From: JAEZBP01 sp963832725
Lineage (GTDB): Bacteria > Myxococcota_A > Polyangia > Polyangiales > Sandaracinaceae
NCBI GenBank assembly: GCA_963832725.1
Contig: CAWHVG010000007.1
Coordinates: forward strand, 62,001-126,000
Length of the DNA: 64,000 bases
Direction of reading: 5' to 3'
Made by a program: the position numbers and the translations under genes. The notes under the pieces are model-generated. The model was not told the DNA's origin. It did no database searches and was given only the letters and a program-made list of their open reading frames with translations. Below are positions 35,166-45,007 of the stretch, one piece after another. How positions within the stretch are numbered: position 1 is the stretch's first letter; the number at the start of each line of letters is the position of its first letter.

Positions 35166-36687
35166 ATGCCCGTCAGCGCGAACATGGCCAACACCGCCCA
35201 GGGCCGGGAGGTCGGGGGGCTGGCGTTGAGCTGCGTTCAGGTCGACAACCCGATGGCGGTCCTCCGCGCGGCGCACTGGCGGAACGCGCTGAGCAAGGTC
35301 GGCCTGCCGGTTCCCTTCTGGGCGGTGCACGATCTGGGGTCGCTGGCCAGCGCCGACGCGGGCGGCGCGCCAATCGGGATCCGCAAGAGCGCGGCGCAGC
35401 TGCGCCTGCCGCCGGCGGCGCGCAAGGCGCTCGAGCTGTGGGCGGAGACCCTGAAGGAGCTGGTCGACAGCGAGGTGATGGAGCGCTCCCGCGGTTGGCG
35501 GCTGGGCGACGATTCTGATCAGCGTGCTCCTCCTGAAGGTGCTCGGGCCGATCTACGAGCGGCACCTCGGCCCCGGCCGGCGTCCGGTCGGCGTCACGCT
35601 CCCGCTCGACCCGGAGATCTACCGGGACCTCGATCCGCAGCTGGCGAACCTCTTCGCGGGCGGCGACCGGACGGCGGACCTCGAGTTCATGGGGCACCTC
35701 GCGGCCGAGCGCGTCCGGCTGATCACCTCGGTGGAGCAGATCGATCTGGACACGCTGCGCTTGCTCGGCATGTTCGGTGCCGAGGCCAGCGCCGCCAGCG
35801 CGCTCGGGATGCTCGATCTCCTCAACGTCTTCTCGAGCCCCGAGGCGAACGACGTCGTCAACTTCTCGCTCGACCTGATCCCCAGCGTGCTCGAGACCAA
35901 GCGCGCGAGCGGCCAGCAGACCTTCAGCGTGGACGGCTACGCCGGCCTCAACCGCCGCGGCACGCTCGACTCGCTGATGCTGAGCGAGCTCGCGTTCGAC
36001 GAGGACCTCTTCGATCAGCGCTACATGGAGAACGAGGTCTTCTACTACTCGCGCGAGAAGCAGCACGAGGAAGACCGGCGCCTCCATTACATCGTCGTCG
36101 ACGCCACCGCGTCGATGCGCGGCCAGCGCTCGGTCTTCGCGCGCGGGCTGGCGCTGACCTTGATCAAGAAGCTCAGCCTGCGCGGCGAGGACGTCTACTT
36201 CCGCTTCTTCGACTCGCGCCTCTACGAGCCGCAGCACGCGCGCTCGCGCCGCCGCGCCAACGACGCCGGCGTCAACGTGCCCTACGTCCTCTGCTTCAAG
36301 GGCGAGCACGGCCGCAACTACGCCAAGGTCTTCGGGATGCTGGCCAACGATCTGGCGCGCCTGGCCAAGCGCGAGCGGCGGACGCCGATCCTCTACATGC
36401 TCACCCACGCCGAGTGCCACGTCCCGCTCGACACGATCGAGCGGCTGCGCTCGATCGCGCGGCTCTACGGCGTGTTCATGCTGCCCTCGCAGGGCGAGCT
36501 GGATCTCGAGTACCTGCCGCGCCTGCACACGGTGCAGATCGTGGACGAGTCCGCGCTCAAGCAGCGCGAGGCGCGTGCGCGGCGGGCGATGGACATCGTG
36601 GACGACGCGGCAGGCGAGGAGCGCAAGAGCATGCTCCCCGGCGAGCGCAGGCGTCGCGACAGCGTCGTGCCGGGAGCGGTGGAGTGA
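35166..36687 (+). CDS. vWA-domain partner of the MoxR ATPase (one +1 frame break)
   Basis: Reading GATTC at 35511-35515 as GATC gives RLGDDLISVLLLKV and one 506-residue protein. Residues ~1-290 are a helical domain special to this system (NPMAVLRAAHWRNALSKVG; LDTLRLLGMFGAEASAASAL). The vWA domain starts near residue 305 with LHYIVVDATASMRG, a MIDAS-like motif with DATAS in place of DxSxS, then VYFRFFDSRLYEP and PILYMLTHAECHVP. The end is basic. vWA proteins bind metal and protein partners and work with MoxR ATPases. It follows the MoxR gene by 33 bp. Confidence 0.8.
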
Positions 36688-36712
36688 GGGAAGGGCGCGC
36701 GCGGAGGCGGCG

Positions 36713-38503
36713 ATGGTGAGCGGCGATCCGCGGGAGCTGGTTCGATCCGCCACCCAAGCGCTCCAGCGGGGCCGGCCCGAGGAGGCGCTCGCCTCGCTCT
36801 GGCAGCTCGTCGATCGCTCGCACGTCGTCGATCAGACCCTCGAGGGCTATCTGCGGCTGATGGTCGACGCGTACACGGCGCTCGGTCGGCCCCGGCCTGC
36901 CTCGACCATCTTGCTCTTTCTGGGTGACGTGCGCACCGCCACGCGGCTCGCCGAAGGGCACGCGCTCGATCTGGCCCGCTGCGCGCAACGCGCCGGTGAG
37001 CACGCCAAGGCCGCGCAGTTCTTCGAGCAGGCCGGCTGGCTCGGCCACGCCGCGATCCAGCTCGAGGACGCCGGCAACCACCGCGCGGCGCGGGTGCTCT
37101 GGGAGCAGCTCGCCGACGATCCGCGCCTTCGAGAGCAGCCGTACACGCAGGGGTTGGTGCGCTTCAACCTCGGCCGGGCCTGCGCAAAGCTCCAGGACAA
37201 GCAAGCGGCGCGGCGCCACACCGTCCAGGCCATGCACCTCCTCGAGGCGGCGGCGGACGGCTTCGAGACGCAGGGCATGCGCGAGCGCGCGTTCGATTGC
37301 TACCAGATCCTGATGACCATCGGCAAAGAGGGTTCGTTCGAGAACCTCGCCGAAGGCTATCTGAACTGCGTGCGGATCCTGCGCGAAGACAACCTGAAGT
37401 ACTACGTTCTTCAATACTACGAAGACTTCCAGGACATGGCGCTGGAGCGCGGCGAGCTGCACGCCGCGGCCACCCTCTTCCGCGAAGCCGCCGATTACGC
37501 GCGCCGGCAGGGCATGCCCTACGCGCGGCACTACCAGAAGCGCGGCGCGGAGACTCACGTCCAGGCCGCCGAGCGGACCCTGGCCGAAGGCGGCACGGCC
37601 GAGCTGGCCGAGAACGCCTACGCCGCCGCCATCGACGCCTTCAACGAGCTCGGCCTCTACTCGCAGGTGCGCGATCTCTACGGCCGGCTGGCGCAGCTCC
37701 CGCTGAGCGACAAGCGCTGCGCCCGCTACCGGCGTCTGGCCATGCGGCTCGGTCAGATGGAGGACGATCGCACCCCGATGACACCTTTTCCGGACTACCT
37801 GCGCATGGACATGGCGTATCCGGAGATCTGGCGTCTGGACGTCATCGAGTGGGAGGAAGCCGGGGATCCGGCGGAGACGATGGCGGAGGTGATCCTCGAC
37901 CCGAAGTGGCCCGAGTTCACCCGGCGCCGCGCGCTGCTCTGCCGCCTCGCGCAGCTCGAGGCGGACGAAGAGCAGCCGAGCGACAAGACGCTGGAGAAGC
38001 TGGCGCCCTCCCTCGGGCGGGTGGAGATCTATGCGGCCCTCGCGCCGCTCGAGGCGATGTACGAGAGCGAGTCGGCCGCCGTGCGCGCCGCAGCGATGCG
38101 CGCCGTCCGCCAGCTCTTCTTCAAGCGCTCGTTCGGGCTGGTGATCAAAGCCCTCTCCGATCCCGACAAGATGGTCCGGCTGGAGGCGCTGGCGGCGGTC
38201 GCCGCGCTCCACTTCGGCCACGCTTTCGATCCCCTCTCCCGGATCTACCGCGAGACCTCCGACCCGGAGGTGCGCCGAACGGCGCTGGCGTCGATCGGGA
38301 AGATCCCGTCCATCCAGGCGGCCGAGCTCTTGATCGACGTCCTCCGCCACGGTGATCGCGGCGAGCGCGACATCGCGCGGGACCTCCTGGCGCGAGCCGA
38401 CCTCAACGAGGTCACGCCGCTCCTCCAACGTGCCGCGGCAGCCGAGATCGGCAGCGCGCGCGAGGAGTTCGACAAGGTGCTGCGCCTGCGCGGCGCGAGC
38501 TGA
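36713..38503 (+). CDS. TPR/HEAT-repeat protein of the MoxR-vWA system
   Basis: A 596-residue helical-repeat protein. Residues 1-350 are TPR-like pairs (SATQALQRGRPEEALASLW; CAQRAGEHAKAAQFFEQAGWLG; AAIDAFNELGLYSQVRDLYGRL). Residues ~440-580 are HEAT repeats (SAAVRAAAMRAVRQLFF, then DKMVRLEALAAVAALHFG and DPEVRRTALASIGKIPS). GCGGAGGCGGCG precedes the ATG, 25 bp after the vWA stop. Its place at the end of the set suggests it is the scaffold or target-binding subunit of the complex. No enzyme motif is present. Confidence 0.75.
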   Translation: MVSGDPRELVRSATQALQRGRPEEALASLWQLVDRSHVVDQTLEGYLRLMVDAYTALGRPRPASTILLFLGDVRTATRLAEGHALDLARCAQRAGEHAKAAQFFEQAGWLGHAAIQLEDAGNHRAARVLWEQLADDPRLREQPYTQGLVRFNLGRACAKLQDKQAARRHTVQAMHLLEAAADGFETQGMRERAFDCYQILMTIGKEGSFENLAEGYLNCVRILREDNLKYYVLQYYEDFQDMALERGELHAAATLFREAADYARRQGMPYARHYQKRGAETHVQAAERTLAEGGTAELAENAYAAAIDAFNELGLYSQVRDLYGRLAQLPLSDKRCARYRRLAMRLGQMEDDRTPMTPFPDYLRMDMAYPEIWRLDVIEWEEAGDPAETMAEVILDPKWPEFTRRRALLCRLAQLEADEEQPSDKTLEKLAPSLGRVEIYAALAPLEAMYESESAAVRAAAMRAVRQLFFKRSFGLVIKALSDPDKMVRLEALAAVAALHFGHAFDPLSRIYRETSDPEVRRTALASIGKIPSIQAAELLIDVLRHGDRGERDIARDLLARADLNEVTPLLQRAAAAEIGSAREEFDKVLRLRGAS

Positions 38504-38554
38504 GCAGCAGCCGACCCGGACCGGCTCGCACATGCCGCGACCGGCTCGCGGCGC

Positions 38555-39166
38555 CTACTCGGCGTGGTCGCCCTGCGACTCGAAATGGCGGCGGATCTCC
38601 TCGTCGGAGATCACCGTCCCGTCGGGCACCGGCGGCGGGCGCTCGTAGATCTCGACTCGCGCCGCGTGGCCCGAGCTCGGCTCGACCGTCACGTCGAGCT
38701 TCACGACGCCGCCCTGAACGCCGCGCGGCACCGCCTCGTGGTAGATGACCGCCGGACCGCGCCGCTCGATGTTCATGGTCACGAGCCGCGGCCCGAAGTA
38801 GCGGAGCAGCTTGGAGGGCGGCACCACCTCCGAGGTGTAGGCGTGGAGCCGCTCGCCGCCGCCGGCCTCGTCCGCCGTGAGCCCGCGCGGCAGCACCAAG
38901 CCTGCCACGCTCTCATCGGACTCCCGCGGCACGCCCTCGTCGTCGTAGAGCTCCGCCATCGGATCGTGGATCTCCCGCGGCGGCGGGATGGGAACGGCCT
39001 CACCGACCCCGTCCATGCTGGGCGGCGCCTCCTCGGAGCAGCCGAGACACGAGAGCGCGATCGCGACCGAGACGGCGAGCACCCCTGCGGAGCCGGGGCT
39101 CGAACGTCGAGACGCCGAGACCGTGTTCGGCGAGCGGCGAGCGTGGAGGGGCATGGGCGGCCGCAT
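38555..39166 (-). CDS. Lipoprotein at the end of the minor-pilin operon
   Basis: A 203-residue lipoprotein with signal GVLAVSVAIALSCLGC and Cys in a good lipobox. The mature part begins Asp/Glu/Pro-rich and holds a compact domain with LLRYFGPRLVTMNIERRG and VVKLDVTVEPSSGHAARVEIYERPP. It starts five bases after the stop of the PilY1-like gene, so it is the last gene of that operon. It may anchor or assist the pilus tip protein. The family is not recognised. An ATG at 39154 is a possible alternative start. Confidence 0.65.
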   Translation of the reverse strand: MRPPMPLHARRSPNTVSASRRSSPGSAGVLAVSVAIALSCLGCSEEAPPSMDGVGEAVPIPPPREIHDPMAELYDDEGVPRESDESVAGLVLPRGLTADEAGGGERLHAYTSEVVPPSKLLRYFGPRLVTMNIERRGPAVIYHEAVPRGVQGGVVKLDVTVEPSSGHAARVEIYERPPPVPDGTVISDEEIRRHFESQGDHAE

Positions 39167-39170
39167 CAGC

Positions 39171-42100
39171 TCAGTAGTCGACGCGACCCGAGAACGCGTG
39201 CACCGTCGTGAACGACTGCGGGCTCGGGAGCTGGACCGACATCGTCGCCACGGCGCCAGACGTGCTGGCGGTGCCACCGCTGAGCTGTGCGCGCAGCTCG
39301 AAGGTGCCGCCGCCCATGTTCGTCACTCGGTAGCGGTTGCCGATGTAGGGATCGATCTGGGTCGATCCCGTGACACACGTCGGACGCTGCGTGATGCCCA
39401 CGCCGAGCACGAGCTGGTTCGAGTAGGGGCCCGTGAAGGGCGTGTCGTACACACCGCTGCCCGGCACCGTCTCCATGTGCGCCTCGGGGAACGCCGACGC
39501 CGGATTGGTGTATCCGGCCGGCGGGCTCCCGTCGCCCTTGAGGTAGTTCACGCCCCAGATCCGGCTCTGGCCGAAGCTGCAGGCGTTGGTCGGGTCGCCC
39601 GACTCGAACGTCCCGAAGTACGCGTTGCTCTCGAAGAGCTCGATCGGTCCGGTCACCTGCTCGCCGTCGTGCAGCCGGACTTCCCAGTTCAGCACCGTCG
39701 CGTAGGTAGCCGCGCCGGCGGACGAGAAGGTCTTCTGCTCCGTCAGCGAGACCACTCGGTTGGCGGCGGTTCCGTCGAGGCGATCGATGTCGCCGGTGCC
39801 GACCAGCACCACCAGGTTGCCCTGGTCGTCGACGCTGACGACCGGCGGAGCGTACGCGGGCTGTCCCCCGGTGGCGCTCCCGTCCCAGAAGATGTCGTGG
39901 AAGGGACGGACCGCCCAGTCGGCCGGGTTGCGCTTCGAGAAGTCGACCGCCCAGATCACGCCGTCCGCGTCCGTGAAGAACGCGCGCTGCGCGTCCGTCC
40001 CCACGTCGCCCGGATAGAGCGCCACGCCTCCGGTGAGCGGCGCGTTGAAGACGCTCTGGTCGAACGTGCGGATCACCTCTCCGGTGACCATGTCGACCCA
40101 CGTCAGGATGCGGCCGCGGTTGGACCAGCAGCGCTGGTGCGAGCGCGCGTTCGTCGTACCGCTGGTGACCGGTGGCTGACCCACGCCCTGCGCCGGGCAA
40201 CCGACCGGACCGGTGCTGTGCACCCGGTCGGTGTCGAGATCGCCCGAGCCGCCCGGCAAGAGCGCCACCGCGCGCTCCTGGAGGGTGCCGCCCACGTCGA
40301 CGAGCACCTGACCAATCGCCGGGCGCCCGTAGGAGTAGCCGAGCGGCGTGATGCTGCTTCCGCCCGAGCTGTGCCCGCTGGGCTGCTCGCCGACGTACTG
40401 CCACAGGAACGAGGGGTGGAAGGGGTCGGTCACGTCGAGCGCGAAGTAGCCCGGTGCGCCGGCCCGGAAGCCCATCAAGAGGACCGTGTGGTAGATGCTC
40501 GCGTTCGGGTTGTCGGTCGGCTGCCGCTTGAAGAACACGTCGCGGACGAGGGGCGTCCCGTCGACCATGATCTGGTGCGAGGCGGTCGCCGACTGCAACT
40601 TGGGCAGCAGCACCGGCGGGATGAAGCCCCAGAGCTCCTCACCGGCCGAGCGCGAGTCGCCCGTCGCCGGGTTGGTCCAGTCGTCGGCCACGAAGGCGTG
40701 GAGCACACCGTCGTTGGTGCCGACGTAGACGACCGTCGGCCGCGTGGAGACGTCGGCGCGGCGCCGGAAGAGGTTGTAGCTCTCGTCCGCGATGTCGAGC
40801 ACCGGCGGCCCGACGGCGACCGGCGACGAGTGATAGATGTCGCCCATCCGCGCGTCGACGCGGTCCGGCGTGTTGCCGTTGACCCAGTTGATGATGTAGT
40901 CGCGCTCGGTCTGCAGCGTCGTCCGCGAGCCGCCGCTCAGACCGAGATGCTCGGGCGAGACGTGGCCGCTGTCGAAGGGCACCAGCGACTGACCGGTGAC
41001 CGCGCCCGAGGGCGAGGTGGCGCCGAGCGGCACGGTCGTCGCGTCGGTCCCGATCAGATTGCCGGTGACGTCGGTCGGATCCGGCGTCGCCACCGTGTAG
41101 AGCACGCGGTCGGTCGTACGCGCGTTCAGCACCTGATCGAAGCGGACGCGCGCGGAGACCGGCTCCGCCGTGGGCACCATGGTCGCGCTGCACAGATAGC
41201 GGGTGCGCTCGAGCACGCCAGTCCAGGGCTTGCCGGTGGTCGTGCTGACGTGGAAGCCCGCGTTGAACTCCATCTGATTGGCCTGGCCGCCGGTGAAGGT
41301 GCTGGTGCCCGTGGCGAACGCCGCCCGGGTCCGGGTGGTGGTCCCGGGAGCCGCCATGTCGAGGACCTCGCTGATCCGGGCCATGAGCTCCGAGCGGTCG
41401 CTCGCGAGCAACGCCGAGGTGGTCCCGCCGACATCCGCGATCGCGTTGAGCTCCGAGACGGCCGTCGAGTCCGTCACGTCGAACGCCACCACGTAGACTC
41501 CGTCGACCTCGCCCGTGCACGCGCCGTCGGAGCCGCTGTAGCGGCAGAGGTCGGCGGCGATGGTCGTCGCCCGCTGGTAGGGGCAGCCGCCCGAGCTCTC
41601 GCAGTTGAACCGACGATCGCGGAACTCCGCGTCGGGCTGCCCGTCCGTCAGGAGCAGGACGTAGCGGTTCCGGCACTCCGAGTACGGATCGCTCGACGTC
41701 ATGTCGGGGTGGTTCGTCGCGTAGTAGCGGAAGTCGTCGAGCAGCGACGAGGTGGGCGTGGCGCCGTAGGGACGCGTGTTGAGCAGCACGTCCTGAATGG
41801 TCTGGTTGATGGCCCGCGGGTCGTCCGACTCGGTCCCGACCGACACCAACCGGCCCATCTGCGCGCTCTCGTTGCGGGCGCCCGTGTCGACCATGTAGGT
41901 CGTGCCGCAGCCCGGAAACGACAGCGGCTTCGGTCCGCCGTACGAGAATTCGCCCGGCCCGATCAGGTTCTCGCCCGACCTCGCCATGAACATCGTCTGC
42001 GGCATGAGCTGCGTGTTCACGTAGAGCGGCGGATCCCGGAACGTGTACGTGTTGTCGAAGGTCATCAGACCGAACTTGATCCGGTCGAGGTACACATCGA

Positions 42101-42512
42101 GGATACCGTCGTTCATCTGCGAGACGCTGAGCGACGGCTGATGGTAGGGCAGGAAGTAGCGGTAGTCCGGCTGCCCGAGGAACGCCGACGCCGTGCGGTC
42201 GACGTCGGTGCAGAAGAAGTTCGCGGACGGCCACGACCCGGTCAGCGCCTCGAGCACGGTCGTCCAGCGGTTGTGCTCGTTCGTCCCCGAAGCCGAACCC
42301 GAGCACATCGGTAGCGGCGCGGACGAGCCGCCCGACATGCGCTCCATCGAGCCGGACGTGTCGACCAGGAGCATCACGACCGGCCGGATGTTGCGGATGT
42401 CGGGAGCCGACTGTGCCTGCGCGATGCTGCTGCCCAGAAGGCCGCTGCCCAGAAGGCCGCTGCCCAGAAGGCCGGCGACTGCGCCGAGCGCGAGGATCCA
42501 CGCCTTCTTCAT
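39171..42512 (-). CDS. pilY1: PilY1-like type IV pilus tip/biogenesis protein
   Basis: A ~1113-residue exported protein. The signal peptide contains a short repeat (GLLGSGLLGSGLLGSS). A von Willebrand A domain follows: VVMLLVDTSGSMERMSGG has the full MIDAS DxSxS, and RYVLLLTDGQPDAEF is its second half. The C-terminal ~550 residues are the PilY1 beta-propeller (VVYVGTNDGVLHAFVADD, ELWGFIPPVLLPKLQSAT, GSGDLDTDRV). PilY1 primes pilus assembly and acts in adhesion and surface sensing; myxobacteria use such pili for social motility. The ATG at 42512 has GGAG at the right distance; an ATG at 42524 is also possible. It is preceded by four minor-pilin genes. The name follows the family, not a proven ortholog. 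Confidence 0.88.
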   Translation of the reverse strand: MKKAWILALGAVAGLLGSGLLGSGLLGSSIAQAQSAPDIRNIRPVVMLLVDTSGSMERMSGGSSAPLPMCSGSASGTNEHNRWTTVLEALTGSWPSANFFCTDVDRTASAFLGQPDYRYFLPYHQPSLSVSQMNDGILDVYLDRIKFGLMTFDNTYTFRDPPLYVNTQLMPQTMFMARSGENLIGPGEFSYGGPKPLSFPGCGTTYMVDTGARNESAQMGRLVSVGTESDDPRAINQTIQDVLLNTRPYGATPTSSLLDDFRYYATNHPDMTSSDPYSECRNRYVLLLTDGQPDAEFRDRRFNCESSGGCPYQRATTIAADLCRYSGSDGACTGEVDGVYVVAFDVTDSTAVSELNAIADVGGTTSALLASDRSELMARISEVLDMAAPGTTTRTRAAFATGTSTFTGGQANQMEFNAGFHVSTTTGKPWTGVLERTRYLCSATMVPTAEPVSARVRFDQVLNARTTDRVLYTVATPDPTDVTGNLIGTDATTVPLGATSPSGAVTGQSLVPFDSGHVSPEHLGLSGGSRTTLQTERDYIINWVNGNTPDRVDARMGDIYHSSPVAVGPPVLDIADESYNLFRRRADVSTRPTVVYVGTNDGVLHAFVADDWTNPATGDSRSAGEELWGFIPPVLLPKLQSATASHQIMVDGTPLVRDVFFKRQPTDNPNASIYHTVLLMGFRAGAPGYFALDVTDPFHPSFLWQYVGEQPSGHSSGGSSITPLGYSYGRPAIGQVLVDVGGTLQERAVALLPGGSGDLDTDRVHSTGPVGCPAQGVGQPPVTSGTTNARSHQRCWSNRGRILTWVDMVTGEVIRTFDQSVFNAPLTGGVALYPGDVGTDAQRAFFTDADGVIWAVDFSKRNPADWAVRPFHDIFWDGSATGGQPAYAPPVVSVDDQGNLVVLVGTGDIDRLDGTAANRVVSLTEQKTFSSAGAATYATVLNWEVRLHDGEQVTGPIELFESNAYFGTFESGDPTNACSFGQSRIWGVNYLKGDGSPPAGYTNPASAFPEAHMETVPGSGVYDTPFTGPYSNQLVLGVGITQRPTCVTGSTQIDPYIGNRYRVTNMGGGTFELRAQLSGGTASTSGAVATMSVQLPSPQSFTTVHAFSGRVDY

Positions 42513-42525
42513 GCTGCGCTCCATC

Positions 42526-43185
42526 TCAGTGTCCCCCTACCCAGTACGGGCCTACTTCCGTGATGGCGCGGGCGCGCATCGCGACCTCGTTGTAACTGCG
42601 CACCTCGCTCCCGGCGTGGAAGTCGCTCGGCGGCGCCATCTGCGCGAGCGAGGTGAGCGTCACGCGGTAGTAGTGCGCGCCGCGGCCGGTCAGATCGCGG
42701 CCCGCGTCGTCGTGTGAGACCTGGTAGAGGTCGGTCCCGTCGACGATGAAGTTCGGGACGTACGCGTTGTGCGGACCGAACGAGGGCGTCCGCAGCGCAT
42801 CTGTCTCCACCGGCGGCGAGAACACCCCGGGCGCACCGTTGAAATCGCTCATCTCGATGCGGAGCAGGTTCGTCGTCCGCGCAACCGTCGCTTCGCTCGG
42901 GGAGGACGCCACGTTCATGCCGACCCTCGTCTGCATGTACTGCGTGATCGATCCGCTGGCCTTGAGGATGTCGAGGTAGCCGACCGCCGCGTAGGTGCCG
43001 CCCTCCGCGAGGTACTCGGCCTGCATCGCCTGGCGCGCGTAGCCCGACGCGCGGATCTCCATCGCCGTCGAGTGGATGGCGAAGGTCGCCGTGGCGGTGG
43101 TCATGAGGAGGACCATCAACACGATGAGCATCGCGGCGCCCTTACGACGCTCTCGATTCGACTTCTTGCTGTGAGCTCGGTTCAT
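42526..43185 (-). CDS. PilX-like minor pilin
   Basis: A 219-residue protein with a basic start (MNRAHSKKSNRERRKGAAM) and one long hydrophobic helix (LIVLMVLLMTTATATFAIHST). A helix with MQAEYLAEGGTYAAVGYLD follows, the layout of PilX/GspK-type minor pilins. A class III cleavage site is not clear. The mature domain is Thr/Ser/Pro-rich. The ATG at 43185 is preferred to an upstream TTG. It lies nine bases after the PilW-like gene and 13 bases before the PilY1 start, all in one operon. It is likely part of the pilus tip complex. Confidence 0.75.
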   Translation of the reverse strand: MNRAHSKKSNRERRKGAAMLIVLMVLLMTTATATFAIHSTAMEIRASGYARQAMQAEYLAEGGTYAAVGYLDILKASGSITQYMQTRVGMNVASSPSEATVARTTNLLRIEMSDFNGAPGVFSPPVETDALRTPSFGPHNAYVPNFIVDGTDLYQVSHDDAGRDLTGRGAHYYRVTLTSLAQMAPPSDFHAGSEVRSYNEVAMRARAITEVGPYWVGGH

Positions 43186-43193
43186 GGTCGGCC

Positions 43194-44390
43194 TCAACGC
43201 GGAACGAGGTTGGGCATCTGGATCTCGGTGCGGAGCTGTCGGACGCGGGCGGCGCCGTCACGCCCCGGGAAGACGCGGTAGCGATTGAGCGGCGCCGTCG
43301 CGGGGCGGCCGCCCGCCCAGATGTCGGGCCAGGGGAAGCGGCGATCCTGCTCGGGCGTGCGCGCCGCGAGCGACGCGATCACGCTGCGGACCTGCCAGGC
43401 GTTGTTCTGCACCGTGGACTGGGCCAGCGCGCCCGTTTGCCGGGCGAGGATCGGGGGCAGCGTCCGGTTCAGGTTCGTGTCGATGACGAAGTCGAGGTTG
43501 AAGTCGACCGCGTACTCGAGCACCGGGCGGGCCGAGCCGGCCAGCTCGGTCTGGTTGGCCATGTTCAGCTCGTGCCGGAAGAGCACCGTGTTCGCCCCCG
43601 TCACGTCCTGGTTGCGCGGGATCAGGTTCGACGTGCCCGTCGGCTGCGCGACGTAGTACTCGATCTCGGAGATCGGCGAGACGACCGCGCCTCGACCGAG
43701 GCCGGGCAGGCAGGGGTTGTCCGCGCCCAGGCCCGGCGAGACGGTGACGTAGGCCATGATGCCGGTCGAGTTGGTGAAGCTGCTGGTGATCCGGACCACG
43801 TAGTGGTAGCCGTTGGGCGACTCGATGTGCAGCATCCGGCCGGCCTGGAAGACGTCGTTGAAGCGGTTCACGTTGACCGTGGACGTCCCGCCGTTGGTGG
43901 TGACGAAGCTGCGGCGGAAACCGAGCCAGTCCGTCTGCAGGTAGATCATGTTGCCGCTCGTGTTCATCGAGCGGACCAGGTACTGATCGGCCGTCGCGTA
44001 GTTCCCGGTGAGCCGCAGCTTGTCGGCGCTCACCCCGTTCTGGGAGCCGTTGATCGCGCCGAGGGCCGCGGCGCCCACTGGGTCGTCGTTCTGGAACCAG
44101 ATGGCCTGCACCCGCCGCGGCGTGGCCGGCATCGGGCACATGCGTACGAAGTTCGAGCGCGTATCGGGCACGCTGAGGTAGCCCGCGCGGGCGATGTCGC
44201 GGCGGAGCCGGTCCATGGCCATCCGCACCGAGCGCTGCGTCGTGCCGATCCGCTGCTGCTCCTGGAAGTGCCGCGCGCTGGCCCCGCCGAGCGTGAACAC
44301 GGCCATCACGACCAGCCCTCCGATGAAGAGGGCCATCATGAGCTCGACCAGCGTGAACCCGCGCCGTCGCCGATGTCGTCGAACGCTCAT
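43194..44390 (-). CDS. PilW-like minor pilin
   Basis: A 398-residue prepilin-like protein. The N-terminus RRRRGFTLVELMMALFIGGLVVMAV is a classic prepilin peptidase site (G/FTLVE) followed by the pilin helix. The large Asn/Thr-rich mature domain (QTDWLGFRRSFVTTNGG, then ISEIEYYVAQPTGTSNLIP) matches PilW/GspJ-like proteins. Its ATG overlaps the PilV-like stop by four bases (ATGA). It would be processed by PilD and placed at the pilus tip with its neighbours. Confidence 0.85.
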   Translation of the reverse strand: MSVRRHRRRRGFTLVELMMALFIGGLVVMAVFTLGGASARHFQEQQRIGTTQRSVRMAMDRLRRDIARAGYLSVPDTRSNFVRMCPMPATPRRVQAIWFQNDDPVGAAALGAINGSQNGVSADKLRLTGNYATADQYLVRSMNTSGNMIYLQTDWLGFRRSFVTTNGGTSTVNVNRFNDVFQAGRMLHIESPNGYHYVVRITSSFTNSTGIMAYVTVSPGLGADNPCLPGLGRGAVVSPISEIEYYVAQPTGTSNLIPRNQDVTGANTVLFRHELNMANQTELAGSARPVLEYAVDFNLDFVIDTNLNRTLPPILARQTGALAQSTVQNNAWQVRSVIASLAARTPEQDRRFPWPDIWAGGRPATAPLNRYRVFPGRDGAARVRQLRTEIQMPNLVPR

Positions 44391-45007
44391 GAGGGGCGCG
44401 GCGCGTAGCGGAGGACGGTCGACATGTAGATCATACGCAAGCGTCGATCGCCGGTGAGGGTGTTCGGGTTCAGCCCGGACGCGCAGTTGATCAGGCTGGA
44501 GACGTCGGACGAGGGCCCGCTGTTGCCGGCGCGGCGCAGCCACCAGACGCGCACGTCGGCGCGCATCACCCGGCCCGGGTAGATCCACTCGAGCCGCACG
44601 TTCGTGCAGTACGTCGGCGTGCCCGAGCTCGAGGGCGAGGCCATGTCGTTGCCGTAGTAGTCGAAGTTGGCGGACTCCCCCGACGTCGCGGGCGTCGGCG
44701 TGAACCAGAGCGGCGTCGAGCGCGGCGCGGCCACGTTGTTGAGGTACGTCGTCCCGGAGAGCACCGTCGGATCGGCCGTGTTCGTGCCGCGCGTCCAGTT
44801 GAGCCCATCGCGGCGGAGCCTCTCGACCCACTGCTGCGCGGCCTGATTGGCGGTCGTGATCTGGCGGGCCTGCATGGTCCCGCGGGTGGCCGCACCGAGC
44901 ATCGCCATGATGGCGACCGCGCCCGCCGTCAGGACGCCGATGGCCATCATGACCTCGATCATCGTGTAGCCCGCCTGCGAGCCGTTTCGACGCCGACGCA
45001 TGCTCAT
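44387..45007 (-). CDS. PilV-like minor pilin
   Basis: A 206-residue prepilin. The start NGSQAGYTMIEVMMAIGVLTAGAVAIM, split here by the cleavage after Gly, has the conserved Glu at +5 and the pilin helix. A short mature domain has LEWIYPGRVMRADVRVWWLRR. It is typical of PilV/GspI-type subunits. It overlaps both neighbours by four bases. The genes read in the order FimT, PilV, PilW, PilX, PilY1, the standard minor-pilin order. Confidence 0.82.
   Translation of the reverse strand: MSMRRRRNGSQAGYTMIEVMMAIGVLTAGAVAIMAMLGAATRGTMQARQITTANQAAQQWVERLRRDGLNWTRGTNTADPTVLSGTTYLNNVAAPRSTPLWFTPTPATSGESANFDYYGNDMASPSSSGTPTYCTNVRLEWIYPGRVMRADVRVWWLRRAGNSGPSSDVSSLINCASGLNPNTLTGDRRLRMIYMSTVLRYAPRPS

Noticed and set aside
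31277..36687. Real pseudogene decay of the MoxR-vWA genes
   Set aside because: All breaks are single extra bases, mostly at GATC, and overlaps and domains are intact once corrected; sequence error is more likely.
38988..42314. About 1100-codon open frame antisense to the PilY1 gene
   Set aside because: Same GC-rich antisense effect; the translation is Arg/Val/His-rich with no domain, while the minus strand encodes a clear PilY1 protein.
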